NCBI RefSeq assembly: GCF_016031635.1
Contig: NZ_JACEGD010000008.1
Span: forward strand, 1-64,000
DNA length: 64,000 bases
Source of the DNA: Bradyrhizobium diversitatis
GTDB taxonomy: Bacteria > Pseudomonadota > Alphaproteobacteria > Rhizobiales > Xanthobacteraceae
Reading direction: 5' to 3'
Shown here: in pieces, positions 16,668 to 25,791 of the stretch
How the letters are laid out: the number at the start of each line of letters is the position of its first letter
Position numbering within the stretch: position 1 is the first letter of the stretch
Translations under genes and position numbers: made by a program
Notes under the pieces: generated by a model
What the model was told of the DNA's origin: nothing
The model's database searches: none
What the model saw: only the letters and a program-made list of their open reading frames with translations

Positions 16668-17212
16668 AGGACGTGTTGAAATTCTTGCCGGCCGCGACTC
16701 TCGCTGTGGGACTGGCCCTGTCGGCCGCCCCGGCCATGGCGCAGCAGCCGGCGCCAGCCCCCAAGGCCGCCGCGGCACCGGCTCAGCCGAAATCCTCGCC
16801 GGCGGCTATCGCAGCGGCGAAGGAGATCCTGCAGATCAAGAACGCCACGGCGATGTATCAGGGCGCCGTGCCCGGCCTCGTCGAGAAGACCAAGATCGCG
16901 CTGACGCAGCAGAACCTCAACTACCAGAAGGACCTCAACGAGGTCGCGCCGATCGTGGCCCAGCAGCTCGCCGGCCGCCAGAACGAGATCGGCGAAGGCA
17001 TGGCCCAGATCTATGCCAGCGAGTTCACCGAGCAGGAGCTGAAGGATCTCGTCACCTTCTACAAGTCGCCGCTGGGCAAGAAGCTGATCGAGGCCGAGCC
17101 GCGCGCCATCGGGCTCAGCATGGCCTTCATGAACTCCTGGGCCCAGAACTTCGCCGACACCGTGATGGGCGCCTTCCGCGCCGAGATGCGCAAGCGTGGC
17201 AAGGAGATCTGA
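16664..17212 (+). CDS. secreted DUF2059 protein
   Basis: A 182-residue protein with a clear signal peptide ([20 protein letters not shown], then cleavage after AMAQ) and a Pro/Ala-rich stretch. A helical DUF2059 domain follows ([20 protein letters not shown] and GKKLIEAEP), where a [13 protein letters not shown] motif is the family hallmark. It is periplasmic and its function is unknown. The start overlaps the rpiA stop, and glutathione reductase follows 46 bases later; this order is common in Bradyrhizobium as far as I recall. Confidence 0.9.
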   Translation: MKDVLKFLPAATLAVGLALSAAPAMAQQPAPAPKAAAAPAQPKSSPAAIAAAKEILQIKNATAMYQGAVPGLVEKTKIALTQQNLNYQKDLNEVAPIVAQQLAGRQNEIGEGMAQIYASEFTEQELKDLVTFYKSPLGKKLIEAEPRAIGLSMAFMNSWAQNFADTVMGAFRAEMRKRGKEI

Positions 17213-17258
17213 TCGATCCTATTTGATCAGAGATTGTTGAAAGAGGTCGGAGTGGACC

Positions 17259-18647
17259 ATGGCTGAATTCGACGTCGACCTCTTCGTCATCGGTGGTGGT
17301 TCGGGCGGCGTGCGTGCCGCCCGGATCGCAGCCGCGCACGGCGCCCGCGTGATGATCGCGGAAGAGTATCGCATGGGCGGCACCTGCGTGATCCGCGGCT
17401 GCGTGCCGAAGAAGCTGTTCGTGATCGGCTCGCATTTTCGTCAGGACATCGAGGACGCCGCGGGTTTCGGCTGGACCGTTCCGCCGGCCGGCTTCGACTG
17501 GCCGACGCTGATCGCCAACAAGGACAAGGAGATCGCGCGGCTGGAGGCGGCCTATACGACGAACGTCGAGAAGTCGGGCGCGCAGATCGTCAAGAGCCGC
17601 GCGGTGATCGAGGACAAGCACACCGTCCGCCTGCTCGAGAACGACAGGAAGATCACCGCAAAATACATCCTGATCGCTACCGGCGGCGCGCCCAACCATG
17701 GCGCCGCGATTCCCGGCATCGAGCACGTGATCTCCTCCAACGAGGCGTTCCACCTGAAGGAGCTGCCGAAGCGGATCGTGATCCAGGGCGGCGGCTACAT
17801 CGCGCTGGAATTCGCCGGCATCTTCGCCGGCTTCGGCTCCGACGTCACCGTGATCTATCGCGGCGACAACATCCTTCGCGGCTTTGACGAGGATGTCCGG
17901 ACCCATGTCCGCGGCGAGATGGAGAAGCAGGGCATCACCATTCTCACCGGCTGCACGGTGACCAAGGTCGATCGCCATGGCGAGAGCTTCACCACCCATC
18001 TGTCGAACGGATCGAGCATCGGCTCCGACCAGGTGATGTTCGCCATCGGCCGCCATCCCAACGTCGCCAATCTCGGGCTGGAGAAGGCCGGCGTCGCCAT
18101 CAACCCGAACAATGGCGGCATCGCCGTCGACCATTTCTCCAGGAGCTCGGTCGACAGCATCTATGCGATCGGCGACGTCACCCACCGCTTCAACCTGACG
18201 CCGGTCGCGATCCGCGAGGGCCATGCCTTCGCCGACACCGTGTTCGGCAAGCGCGAGGTCAGGGTCGATCACGCCAATATCCCGACCGCCGTGTTCTCGC
18301 AGCCGGAGGTCGGCACGGTTGGCCTGACGGAAACCGAGGCGCGTGCGCAATTCAACCACGTCGACATCTACAAGACGATGTTCCGGCCCATCAAGGCTAC
18401 GATGTCGGGCCGCGATACCCGCGTGCTGATGAAGCTCGTCGTCGATGGCGCGACTGATCGCGTGCTCGGCTGCCACATCGTGGGCGATGCCGCCGCCGAG
18501 ATCACGCAAGCTGTCGCAATCGCGGTGAAGATGAAGGCGACCAAGGCGGATTTCGACGCGACCATCGCGCTGCATCCGACCGCGGCCGAAGAGCTCGTCA
18601 CGATGCGCACGCCAACCGCGCGCCACGTGCGTCAGGCGGCGGAGTAG
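17259..18647 (+). CDS. gor: glutathione-disulfide reductase
   Basis: A 462-residue NADPH-dependent flavoprotein that regenerates reduced glutathione. The FAD motif GGGSGG is at residues 12-17, the redox-active disulfide is Cys43/Cys48 in GGTCVIRGCVPKK, the NADPH-binding GGGYIALEFA lies mid-protein, and the C-terminal catalytic HPTAAEE is close to residue 447. The length fits the plant/proteobacterial GR type. It probably shares a transcript with rpiA and the DUF2059 gene. Confidence 0.96.
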   Translation: MAEFDVDLFVIGGGSGGVRAARIAAAHGARVMIAEEYRMGGTCVIRGCVPKKLFVIGSHFRQDIEDAAGFGWTVPPAGFDWPTLIANKDKEIARLEAAYTTNVEKSGAQIVKSRAVIEDKHTVRLLENDRKITAKYILIATGGAPNHGAAIPGIEHVISSNEAFHLKELPKRIVIQGGGYIALEFAGIFAGFGSDVTVIYRGDNILRGFDEDVRTHVRGEMEKQGITILTGCTVTKVDRHGESFTTHLSNGSSIGSDQVMFAIGRHPNVANLGLEKAGVAINPNNGGIAVDHFSRSSVDSIYAIGDVTHRFNLTPVAIREGHAFADTVFGKREVRVDHANIPTAVFSQPEVGTVGLTETEARAQFNHVDIYKTMFRPIKATMSGRDTRVLMKLVVDGATDRVLGCHIVGDAAAEITQAVAIAVKMKATKADFDATIALHPTAAEELVTMRTPTARHVRQAAE

Positions 18648-18674
18648 GGGGAGGTTGCCGGACGAGCCGGGCCT

Positions 18675-18789
18675 GCATGGTTCGAGACGCCCGCTGTGGC
18701 GGGGCTCCTCACCATGAGGGTCTAAGATTTCGCCACAAAACACGACCTCATCCTGAGGGCCCGCCGCAGGCGGGCGTCTCGAAGGATGG
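18675..18789. repeat. long imperfect inverted repeat (Bradyrhizobium-type intergenic palindrome)
   Basis: The left arm (18675-18722: GCATGGTTCGAGACGCCCGC..., ending CTCACCATGAGGGT) and the inverse of the right arm (18744-18789: ending GGGCGTCTCGAAGGATGG) match over about 45 bases with a few substitutions. Between them are ~20 bases (CTAAGATTTCGCCACAAAAC). It fills the gap between convergent genes gor and the bicupin gene and could act as a bidirectional terminator. It probably belongs to a dispersed repeat family. Confidence 0.75.
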
Positions 18790-18808
18790 CCGCAAACGAG
18801 ATATGCGC

Positions 18809-19948
18809 CTACCCGTACAGATACCCGACCGGCTTGCCTTCGGTGCGCAGGGGGCGGACGTCCTTGTGGGTGATGATCTGACCGGCGAGGCCGTCGATCT
18901 CGTCACGCTGCGTCGGCGTCCAGCTGCGCAGCTCGTTCATGCCCTTGAGCAGGCCGAGCCGCAGCACCTGGGTGTTTTCGCCGACAGCCGTGAGGCTGAC
19001 GGAATCCCTGCCCGCCGTCACCACGTCGCCGGCTGACAGCTCGAAGCTCTCGCCGGTCTTTCTCTTGAACTCGGCCGTGCCGCGAATGACGCGATAGATC
19101 ACCACCTCACCCTTCGCAAAACAGGTCGCGTCCGCCGCGGCAGAGGTGCTCTTCGGCAAGAGTGCGTGGCCACGCGGGTCGGTCGCGATGATGTGGCCCG
19201 TGACGAGATGCCCGCTCGGAATCTCGATGCCGATATCGCGCACGTAAACCGGCATCGCCGATCTGACAGAACCGTCGGTGAGCGGCTTGAACAGTGCGTC
19301 GAGCGCCAGGGGATCCTGAAGCCAGAAGCCGGCATCGGCCGGGCGGTCATGCAGCGGATGGCTCCAGGCCACGCGCGGCGTTTCGTCCTCATTGATCTGA
19401 TCCGGACCGACGATGGTCGGATTCGGAAAGGCGGTGGGATCGGTGATGAAGGCTTCGAGGAATTTGCCGGAATAGCCCATCGAGATCGGATCCGGCACCA
19501 CCGTCTGCGGCGTCTTCAAATTCTCTTCGGTCGACAGGCCCGACCAGGTGTAGAACAGCTGGCGATGCACGATCGCGCTTTGCAGCATCACCGCGCCCGG
19601 GCCGACATTGTACCAGCGGCCGTCATAGTCGAAGGTGAACGCGCCAGAAGTGACCAGCACGAGCTGAAAGCCGCCCGGCGGAAGATGAAGATGGAAATCG
19701 GTGGGCCCGGTGTCGGGCCGGTAGATCGGCAGATTGGTCGCGACCTCGTGCAGCAGGAAGGTCTCGTTGTTGGCGTGAAAGCCTTCATTGGCGCGGTTGT
19801 AGAGGGCCTGCGGCCGGTACGTCGCCTCGAATTTCGCATCCCGGTCGCGATCGATCGCCACGAAGTCCTGGTCGTTGAGACGCAGCCGCGCGCCGTTCGG
19901 ATGGGTGAGACCGGTGAATTTGAGATCTCCGGCAGCATGCACGTTCAT
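18809..19948 (-). CDS. bicupin protein of unknown substrate
   Basis: A 379-residue two-cupin protein that superficially resembles homogentisate or gentisate dioxygenases. The first cupin (~85-160) has FHLHLPPGGFQLVLVTSGAFTF; a second lies at ~290-340 (KGEVVIYRVIRGTAEF, then ELSAGDVVTAG). Possible metal ligands are the two His of the first motif and His135 in AIVHRQLF. Start 19948 has GGAGA seven bases upstream; the longer reading from 19996 is rejected. Monocistronic, with its stop beside the palindromic repeat. Whether it is a dioxygenase or an isomerase cannot be told. Confidence 0.75.
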   Translation of the reverse strand: MNVHAAGDLKFTGLTHPNGARLRLNDQDFVAIDRDRDAKFEATYRPQALYNRANEGFHANNETFLLHEVATNLPIYRPDTGPTDFHLHLPPGGFQLVLVTSGAFTFDYDGRWYNVGPGAVMLQSAIVHRQLFYTWSGLSTEENLKTPQTVVPDPISMGYSGKFLEAFITDPTAFPNPTIVGPDQINEDETPRVAWSHPLHDRPADAGFWLQDPLALDALFKPLTDGSVRSAMPVYVRDIGIEIPSGHLVTGHIIATDPRGHALLPKSTSAAADATCFAKGEVVIYRVIRGTAEFKRKTGESFELSAGDVVTAGRDSVSLTAVGENTQVLRLGLLKGMNELRSWTPTQRDEIDGLAGQIITHKDVRPLRTEGKPVGYLYG

Positions 19949-20299
19949 GGCATTCTCCGATCTGGGGCCGTCCATCCCGGAGCTGGGCGCACGCAACTTT
20001 CCGCTCTCTATCGTGGGCGGGCAGGGAATTGGGCCAAAGGCTGTCTTGCGAATTTTGGGCCATTCGGCGCACGGTGCGCGCGCAGGCTCGCCGTTTGCGG
20101 GCGGCGCGCCAGAAAAGCGAGATTGGACTGAAGGTTAGACAGCGGGTTCGCCAACCTGCCTGACCTCTCCGCGCAGGTCCGCAAGTTCGGTGGAGCGACC
20201 TGTCTTGTCTAATTTGTCGGCAGGTCCTGCAGGCGCATGCAGCCGTGCAGCTCGCGGCGACAACAGGCAAATGCCCGGCGGCTCAGTGTCTCAAGCCGT
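19949..20299. other. intergenic region upstream of the bicupin gene
   Basis: No gene supported. TTAGACA (about 20135) and an inverted TGTCTAA (about 20207-20213) are spaced by some 65 bases, and GGCAGGTCCTGCAGG (from about 20219) is partly palindromic. These could be operator half-sites for regulation of the bicupin gene, but no regulator gene is next to it. Confidence 0.3.
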
Positions 20300-20485
20300 T
20301 CATTCGAACGACTGACGGACGCTCCGCTCGGGCTTGCCGAACGGGCTATCCGCCCACTTCGCCATGTCCAGAGCGCGGGCGTCGAGGCCTTCGCACCAGA
20401 GACAGCTCGGTTCCACGCGGCCTTTGGCCGTCAGAATCGGGACGAGGGCATGGCCGCAGCCGGTGCAGGATGTGGTGCGATTCAT
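20300..20485 (-). CDS. small zinc-ribbon protein
   Basis: A 61-residue protein with two CxxC knuckles, CTGCGHALVP and CLWCEGLDARAL, the layout of a small zinc ribbon, followed by MAKWADSPFG. Small proteins of this pattern are common hypotheticals in Bradyrhizobium. The start was placed at 20485 because GGAGAAG sits four bases upstream; an in-frame ATG at 20503 is the alternative. No function is known. Confidence 0.65.
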   Translation of the reverse strand: MNRTTSCTGCGHALVPILTAKGRVEPSCLWCEGLDARALDMAKWADSPFGKPERSVRQSFE

Positions 20486-20973
20486 GCGCTTCTCCGCGCT
20501 CATCGGATTCAAGGACGACATCTTCGCTGCCGAAGCTTGCGCGAGCGCTAGGGCGGCGCAGACGCTCGTTCCCGAGATGCAAATGTAGCGATCAATCGTG
20601 ACAGAGTTGCGATGTCGTCGCCGCTTTCGCGATAGGAGGAGCGTATCGCCTTCCGGATCCCGGCTCTGCGCCACAACGCGAAGAGCGTTGCCGCGCGCCC
20701 GGGCCGCGGTTTCATCGCTATGGAACCGATGCGGCGGCTGGTCGCAGTCATGTTGGCTTGATTCCGACAGAGCTGCCTTTATCTCTGGGCAGAACAAGAA
20801 TCCGGGCCCCTCTGGCGAGGACGCCGACCATGTCGGCAAACCTCGCGATGTCGGATGACCTGTCCCGCGCGAATGCGATGGATCGGCCGATCGTCGGGCC
20901 TTTGTTCGTTCTCTCCGACTATTCGTCCCGATCGCAGCTCCGTGCGGCCATTTCGCAAGTTAAGGGAGCTACG
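20486..20973. other. intergenic region between divergent genes
   Basis: 488 bases with no ORF that I trust. A 67-codon minus-strand ORF (20548-20751) and extensions of both flanking genes exist but show no family pattern, and the ribosome sites at 20485 and 20974 argue against the extensions. The stretch must hold the promoters of the zinc-ribbon gene and the terB group. Confidence 0.4.
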
Positions 20974-21447
20974 ATGTCTGACGCCAGAACTTCAAGTCCG
21001 ATGGAAATCGAGGTCACGGAGCCGTCGAGCCTGAACGAACAGGCGGCGGTCGCGTTGGTGATCGTGGGCGCGCTGGTTGCGGTTGCCGACCGGCGCGTCT
21101 CGCCGGTCGAGCGCGACGAGGTGATCTGTTTCATCAGGGACCGCAAGCTGGCGCCGCACATTTCGGACGAACGGCTCTATGCGATGTTCGATGAACTCGC
21201 CGAACGGCTCGAGGAGCCGGATTTTGCAAACGTCGTGATCGACACGCTGCGGCCGGTTTCGAATCTGCCGCTCTCGTCCCATTTGATCGAGCTGTCGGAG
21301 CGCGTTGCTGCCGCAGATGAGGACGTCCATCCCCACGAAGTCCAGGCGATCAAGTTGTTGCGCTTGCTGACGCTGGTGCTGCCGCGCGCGAAGCCGGTCG
21401 TGCCCAGTGCAGCGGACGCCACGCTCCAGGCCGCCCCGAAGGAGTAA
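20974..21447 (+). CDS. TerB-family protein
   Basis: 157 residues from the ATG at 20974, chosen because AGGGAG lies five bases upstream; a longer reading to 20758 has no family pattern. The helical core (about 20-140) has alternating acidic motifs typical of TerB/DjlA-like metal-binding domains: ADRRVSPVERDEVICFIRD, then AAADEDVHPHEVQAIKLLRL. Each half carries an acidic ADxxVxxxE signature. It is a cytoplasmic stress protein, part of a co-directional group with a small membrane protein and TerC. The link to tellurite resistance is by name only. Confidence 0.8.
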   Translation: MSDARTSSPMEIEVTEPSSLNEQAAVALVIVGALVAVADRRVSPVERDEVICFIRDRKLAPHISDERLYAMFDELAERLEEPDFANVVIDTLRPVSNLPLSSHLIELSERVAAADEDVHPHEVQAIKLLRLLTLVLPRAKPVVPSAADATLQAAPKE

Positions 21448-21449
21448 GC

Positions 21450-21812
21450 ATGAGCACAGTTTCGGACGAGCGCACCACCGAAGCCGTGGGCACCACCGGC
21501 GAGATCGCCGGTGGAGACCCGCGGCTGGCCAAGCTCGTCGATCGCCTGCCGGGGCGCATGGGCGACACCTTCACCTATCTGCTCAAGCCGTCCAGCCGCT
21601 GGGTCAGGATCCCCTCGGGCACGCTGCTGGTCGCCGGCGGCGTGCTCTCCTTCCTGCCGCTGCTCGGCGTCTGGATGCTGCCGCTCGGCCTCGCGCTGCT
21701 CGCCGAGGACGTGCCGGCGCTGCGCTCCTCCCGTTCGAAGGTCTTCGACTGGATCGAACGCCGCAAGCCGCATTGGCTCGATCCGTCGACATCGAAGAAT
21801 GATCAAACATGA
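21450..21812 (+). CDS. small membrane protein between TerB and TerC
   Basis: 120 residues, one or two hydrophobic segments in the middle (SGTLLVAGGVLSFLPLLGVW then MLPLGLALLAEDVPALR), soluble ends. It follows terB by two bases and overlaps the terC start by four (ATGA), so all three are very likely translated from one message. The SFLPLLGxWMLPLGLALLAEDVP block recurs in many Rhizobiales hypotheticals, as far as I recall, but it has no function assigned. Confidence 0.8.
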   Translation: MSTVSDERTTEAVGTTGEIAGGDPRLAKLVDRLPGRMGDTFTYLLKPSSRWVRIPSGTLLVAGGVLSFLPLLGVWMLPLGLALLAEDVPALRSSRSKVFDWIERRKPHWLDPSTSKNDQT

Positions 21813-22447
21813 CTGAATTCATCACCGCCGAGGCGCTGGCCGCGCTATTTCAAGTCGTCCTGATCGATCTCGTGCTCGCCGGCGACAACGCCGTCGTCAT
21901 CGGCCTCGCCGCGGCGGGCCTGCCGGCCGGACAGCGCCGCCGCGCCATCATCGTCGGCATCGCCGCCGCCACCGTGCTGCGCATCGCCTTCGCCGGCGTT
22001 GCGACCCAGCTCCTGCAGGTCATCGGGCTGCTGCTCGCCGGCGGCGTGCTGCTGCTCTGGGTCTGCTGGAAGATGTGGCGCGAGCTGCGTGAGCAGGCCA
22101 CGCATTCGGAGCAGCTCGCGTTCAGCCATGGCGGCGGCGCGGATGCCGCGCCGGCACAGCGAAAGACCTTCGGCCAGGCGGCGGTGCAGATCGTCGCCGC
22201 CGACGTCTCGATGTCGCTCGACAATGTGCTCGCGGTCGCGGGTGCCGCGCGCGAGCATCCCTACATCCTCGCCTTCGGCCTGTTGCTGTCCGTCGCGATG
22301 ATGGGTGTCGCCGCCGATCTGCTCGGCCGCGTGCTCCAGAAGCAGCGCTGGGTCGCCTATGTCGGCCTCGCCATCATCATTTACGTCGCTTTCGAGATGA
22401 TCTATCGGGGCTCGCTCGAGCTCGCACCCGTCATCGCGAGTCTCTGA
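21809..22447 (+). CDS. TerC-family integral membrane protein
   Basis: 212 residues, about seven membrane helices. The two TerC signatures with buried acidic residues are present: LIDLVLAGDNAVVIGLAAAG near the N-terminus and VAADVSMSLDNVLAVAGAA at about residue 130. Family members are implicated in metal (Mn or Ca) export and in organising stress complexes with TerB domains. It overlaps the upstream small membrane gene. The precise ion is not predictable. Confidence 0.9.
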   Translation: MTEFITAEALAALFQVVLIDLVLAGDNAVVIGLAAAGLPAGQRRRAIIVGIAAATVLRIAFAGVATQLLQVIGLLLAGGVLLLWVCWKMWRELREQATHSEQLAFSHGGGADAAPAQRKTFGQAAVQIVAADVSMSLDNVLAVAGAAREHPYILAFGLLLSVAMMGVAADLLGRVLQKQRWVAYVGLAIIIYVAFEMIYRGSLELAPVIASL

Positions 22448-22478
22448 GGCGCATGCTGCTTGCAACCCGGAGTGATCA

Positions 22479-23063
22479 ATGACGTCTGAACCCAAAGCAC
22501 CTTCGGCGCCGGCCGCGCCACTGCCGCCGGTCGGCCTGCTTCCGAAGCTGATCTTCGGCTCGCGCTGGCTCCAATTGCCGCTCTATGTCGGCCTCATCGT
22601 CGCCCAGGCCGTCTATGTGCTGTTGTTCCTGAAGGAGCTCTGGCATCTGGTCGCGCACTCGTTCGACGCCAGCGAGCAGCAGATCATGCTGGTCGTGCTC
22701 GGGCTGATCGACGTGGTCATGATCTCGAACCTGCTGATCATGGTGATCGTGGGCGGCTACGAGACCTTCGTTTCCCGGCTGAACCTGACCGGCCATCCCG
22801 ACGAGCCGGAATGGCTCGGTCACGTCAATGCCAGCGTGCTCAAGATCAAGCTCGCGATGGCGATCATCGGCATTTCCTCGATCTCGCTGCTCAGGACCTT
22901 CATCGAGGCCGGCAATCTCGGCACGACGCGGAGCAATTTCACCGAGACCGGCGTGATGTGGCAGGTGCTGATTCACATGACCTTCATCGTCTCGGCGGTC
23001 GGCATCGCCTGGGTCGACCGTCTCAGCGAGAGCGGCCATCGCAAGGAGGCCGAGCACGGTTGA
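22479..23063 (+). CDS. YqhA/UPF0114 family membrane protein
   Basis: 194 residues with about four membrane helices. The central block GLIDVVMISNLLIMVIVGGY is the hallmark of the YqhA family, followed by ETFVSRLNL and KLAMAIIGISSISLLRTFIE. It lies 31 bases after terC on the same strand and may belong to the same transcript. Function is unknown; position suggests a role in the same envelope or ion stress response as TerB/TerC. Confidence 0.88.
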   Translation: MTSEPKAPSAPAAPLPPVGLLPKLIFGSRWLQLPLYVGLIVAQAVYVLLFLKELWHLVAHSFDASEQQIMLVVLGLIDVVMISNLLIMVIVGGYETFVSRLNLTGHPDEPEWLGHVNASVLKIKLAMAIIGISSISLLRTFIEAGNLGTTRSNFTETGVMWQVLIHMTFIVSAVGIAWVDRLSESGHRKEAEHG

Positions 23064-23153
23064 GGGGGCGACCCTCTGACGGGAGGTGCCGGCGTCCGTT
23101 CATGGTTTCTGCCCGGGAGCTCGCGGGGTACGGTCCCGCCCGCTCCAAGCTAT

Positions 23154-24431
23154 TCATTCGGCTGGACTGCCGACGACCGCTCCCTGCCTGACGTCCTCGC
23201 GGGCGAGGATCAGCAGAAGGCCGACGATGATCAACTCGACCACCGCGAAGGCCACGAAAGCCCCGGTGAACGCGCCGGAAGAGGCGTTGACGATGGCTCC
23301 CATCATCCAGGGCGCCACGAAAGCCGACAAGATGCCGAACACCTCCGCATAGCCGATCGCCGCCGGTGCAAGCGCGTCGGAGTATTTTTCGCTGAGCAGC
23401 GCGAAGATCGCGCCGCCGCCGAGCAGCGCGACGCCGCTGAGGACTGCGAACAGCACCAGCACACCGAACGGCATCGGCGTAACGACGCTCCAGAGGAACA
23501 TCAGGGCCGTCAGGAAGGCGAGCCCCGCGGTGAGCTTGATCATGAACGGCTTGCCGAGCCGGTCGGACATGTAGCCGCCGATCACCAGGAACAGGACCTG
23601 CGAGAGCCCCATCACGGTGCCGATCACAGCGCCGGCTTCCGGCGGCATGTGCTGCACGGCGATAAAGGCGGGCACCACCCAGGTCGCCGTGCCGGCGATT
23701 GCGAAGGTACAGGCCACGATGCCGAAGCCACCGACTGCGATCCATTTCGAGCGGAAGATTTCGCCAAGCGGCAGGTGCTTCTGAGGCGTCTCGTTCCCCC
23801 AGGTGAAGTCGACGATGCCGATCTCGCTCGGGCTATTGCGAACGACGAGCGCGTTAATCGCAGCGACGATCAGGGTGCCGATCGCCAGTACCGCGAAGAA
23901 GGTCCGCCATCCGGTCGCAATAGTCAGGGGAATGCCGAGTGCGAAATCCATGGTGATGGCGAGGCTGTAGGCCGCAAGGATGATTCCGACTACCGACCCG
24001 CGCCGGCTCTGCGGAAACCAGCCGAAGATCAGCTTCATGTTGCCGATGAAAATGCCGGCATCGAAAAAGCCGATCAGGAGCCGCAGCAGCACAAGCTGGG
24101 TGTAGGTCTGGACGAACACCTGAAGCATCATCCCGAGACCGGTGCCGGCAAGTCCGATCAGCAGCATGTTGCGCGCCGTCATCGAGCGGCTCACCGGTGA
24201 CCACACCATCATCCCGATGCCATAGGTCAGTGCGAAGATGCCCTGCGCCAGACCGGCCTCGGCGGGATTGAGTTTCAGGCTCTCTGAGACGAAAGGCAGC
24301 ACGGCCGCGAAGGCGTACCAGTCGGCCGCGAGGAATATCTCGCAGAAGATGGCGAGTGCCAGCATGCACTTTTGCCAGACGGCAATCCGTCGGCGATCGC
24401 TCTCGGAAATGGTGGTCCAGTTGATCGTCAT
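23154..24431 (-). CDS. MFS transporter
   Basis: 425 residues with 12 predicted membrane helices. FLAADWYAFAAVLPFVSESL and GIGMMVWSPVSRSMTARN are the first-loop motifs of sugar-acid/aromatic-acid MFS carriers. The start at 24431 (GAGG upstream) replaces a longer reading that runs into the cupin gene. It is the last gene of the monooxygenase operon, 40 bases after the cupin, and most likely imports the substrate of that pathway. Confidence 0.9.
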   Translation of the reverse strand: MTINWTTISESDRRRIAVWQKCMLALAIFCEIFLAADWYAFAAVLPFVSESLKLNPAEAGLAQGIFALTYGIGMMVWSPVSRSMTARNMLLIGLAGTGLGMMLQVFVQTYTQLVLLRLLIGFFDAGIFIGNMKLIFGWFPQSRRGSVVGIILAAYSLAITMDFALGIPLTIATGWRTFFAVLAIGTLIVAAINALVVRNSPSEIGIVDFTWGNETPQKHLPLGEIFRSKWIAVGGFGIVACTFAIAGTATWVVPAFIAVQHMPPEAGAVIGTVMGLSQVLFLVIGGYMSDRLGKPFMIKLTAGLAFLTALMFLWSVVTPMPFGVLVLFAVLSGVALLGGGAIFALLSEKYSDALAPAAIGYAEVFGILSAFVAPWMMGAIVNASSGAFTGAFVAFAVVELIIVGLLLILAREDVRQGAVVGSPAE

Positions 24432-24471
24432 GATCGATCCTCGCGGTTTGAGCTGTCGGCGGAGACGAGCA

Positions 24472-24915
24472 TCAGGCCGGGGGCGGCAGGAAATTGACCT
24501 CGTGCTCGGCGGCACGCCGAACGACTTCCTGCGGATCGGGCAGGTTGTGGATGCGCTCGAACAGTTCCCTGAGCGATCGCGTCGGCGCAACCCAGAACAG
24601 GCTGGTCGCGGTTTCGCCGGACTTGTTGAAGATGCCGTGGGGAATGCCTTTGGGCATGCGCACGAGGTCCCCGGCGGTCGCCACCAGGTCCTTCCCATCA
24701 AGCCAGAGATCGTAACGGCCGCTCAGTATGTAGACGAATTCGTCCTGGGTCAGATGAACGTGGGGCGGCACGAAGGTGCCGTCGGGAAACACGGCATGCC
24801 AAGCCATGGACGCCTCGGAGTGCTGCTTCAGCGTGTACGTCTGGCCCAGAATGCTCCAGACGATGTTGCCAAAGCCGTCTTTGGCGGGGGTTACGCCCGG
24901 AGGCATCTCGATCAT
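24472..24915 (-). CDS. single-domain cupin protein
   Basis: 147 residues. Cupin motif 1 is PPHVHLTQDEFVYILSGRYDL (His/His/Glu metal ligands) and motif 2 is GDLVRMPKGIPHGIFN (His). It could be a small dioxygenase, an isomerase or a sensing protein. It sits 21 bases downstream of the alpha/beta hydrolase and 40 upstream of the MFS gene in the same direction, so a catalytic role in the same pathway is plausible but unproven. Confidence 0.85.
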   Translation of the reverse strand: MIEMPPGVTPAKDGFGNIVWSILGQTYTLKQHSEASMAWHAVFPDGTFVPPHVHLTQDEFVYILSGRYDLWLDGKDLVATAGDLVRMPKGIPHGIFNKSGETATSLFWVAPTRSLRELFERIHNLPDPQEVVRRAAEHEVNFLPPPA

Positions 24916-24936
24916 GGTGGTGTCCTTCTGTCTGAG

Positions 24937-25737
24937 CTACTCGGCTAGAAAATCGGTGACGTGATGTGCGGCGGAGGGTGTTTCCTCGAACACCAGATGT
25001 CCCGTGTCCGGCACCAGCGTCACGCGCGCGTGGGGCAGCCCGGCCTTCCAGGCTCCGGCCTGCACCGTTGGGCGCAGGCGATCCGCGGCGCCCCACAAGA
25101 CCAGCGTCGGCATCGTGATCCGGTGCAGCCAGTGCGCGAGCTTTGGATTGCCCTGCGGATCGCTGCGGATCAGCTCGGCGAAGCCCGTCACCTCGCGCCC
25201 GAGGCGGGCGTCGAACGCAGGATCTGGCGCCTTGGGAAAGTAACGCAGCGCGTTTGACGGATCGTGCGCGAGATAGGCCGGCAAATCCTGTGGCGCGATC
25301 TCGAACAAGCCGGGGGCCGGCGCGCTCGCAACCACGAGGCCGGCGGGCGCGACCAGCACCAGCTTGCGGACGCGATGCGGCTGGCGGATGGCGAACTCGG
25401 CGGCGAGCCACCCGCCGAGCGAAAATCCGGCAAGATCGAACGTCGCCAGTCCCAGCTTGTCGAGCAAGTCCGTGGTCTGGAGGACATGATCCTCGATCGT
25501 ATCGATCCAGACCGCATCGCCGGAGTCGCCGAAACCGGCCTGATAGGGAATGATGACGGTGTGCCGCTTCGCCCAGTCGCGTGCCATCTCAAAGCCGGTA
25601 AAGGTTCCGGTCCCGTGCAGGAACACCAACGGGGGGCCGCTTCCGATGGTGTGAACGACGGTGCGCACGCCGTTGATGTCGTATTCCGCGCGAGCAAAGC
25701 CGGTGAGGTCGGGCGACGGTTTGACGGTCTCAAGCAT
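24937..25737 (-). CDS. alpha/beta hydrolase
   Basis: 266 residues with the full fold: oxyanion block VFLHGTGTFTGFE (residues 38-50), nucleophile Ser106 in AGFSLGGW, an Asp in WGAADRLRP and His247 in PDTGHLVFEE. It resembles carbon-carbon hydrolases and esterases of aromatic catabolism. Within the operon it follows the flavin reductase by 54 bases, which suggests hydrolysis of the product of the monooxygenase. Confidence 0.88.
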   Translation of the reverse strand: MLETVKPSPDLTGFARAEYDINGVRTVVHTIGSGPPLVFLHGTGTFTGFEMARDWAKRHTVIIPYQAGFGDSGDAVWIDTIEDHVLQTTDLLDKLGLATFDLAGFSLGGWLAAEFAIRQPHRVRKLVLVAPAGLVVASAPAPGLFEIAPQDLPAYLAHDPSNALRYFPKAPDPAFDARLGREVTGFAELIRSDPQGNPKLAHWLHRITMPTLVLWGAADRLRPTVQAGAWKAGLPHARVTLVPDTGHLVFEETPSAAHHVTDFLAE

Positions 25738-25791
25738 GATGGATGTCTCCGGTTGAAGGCAGCCTGTCTGGGCGCCGCAGCGGAAAAGTGG

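Noticed and set aside
18809..19948. Homogentisate 1,2-dioxygenase
   Set aside because: Cupin pattern only; the specific HGD metal-site blocks are not visible and no tyrosine catabolism genes are near.
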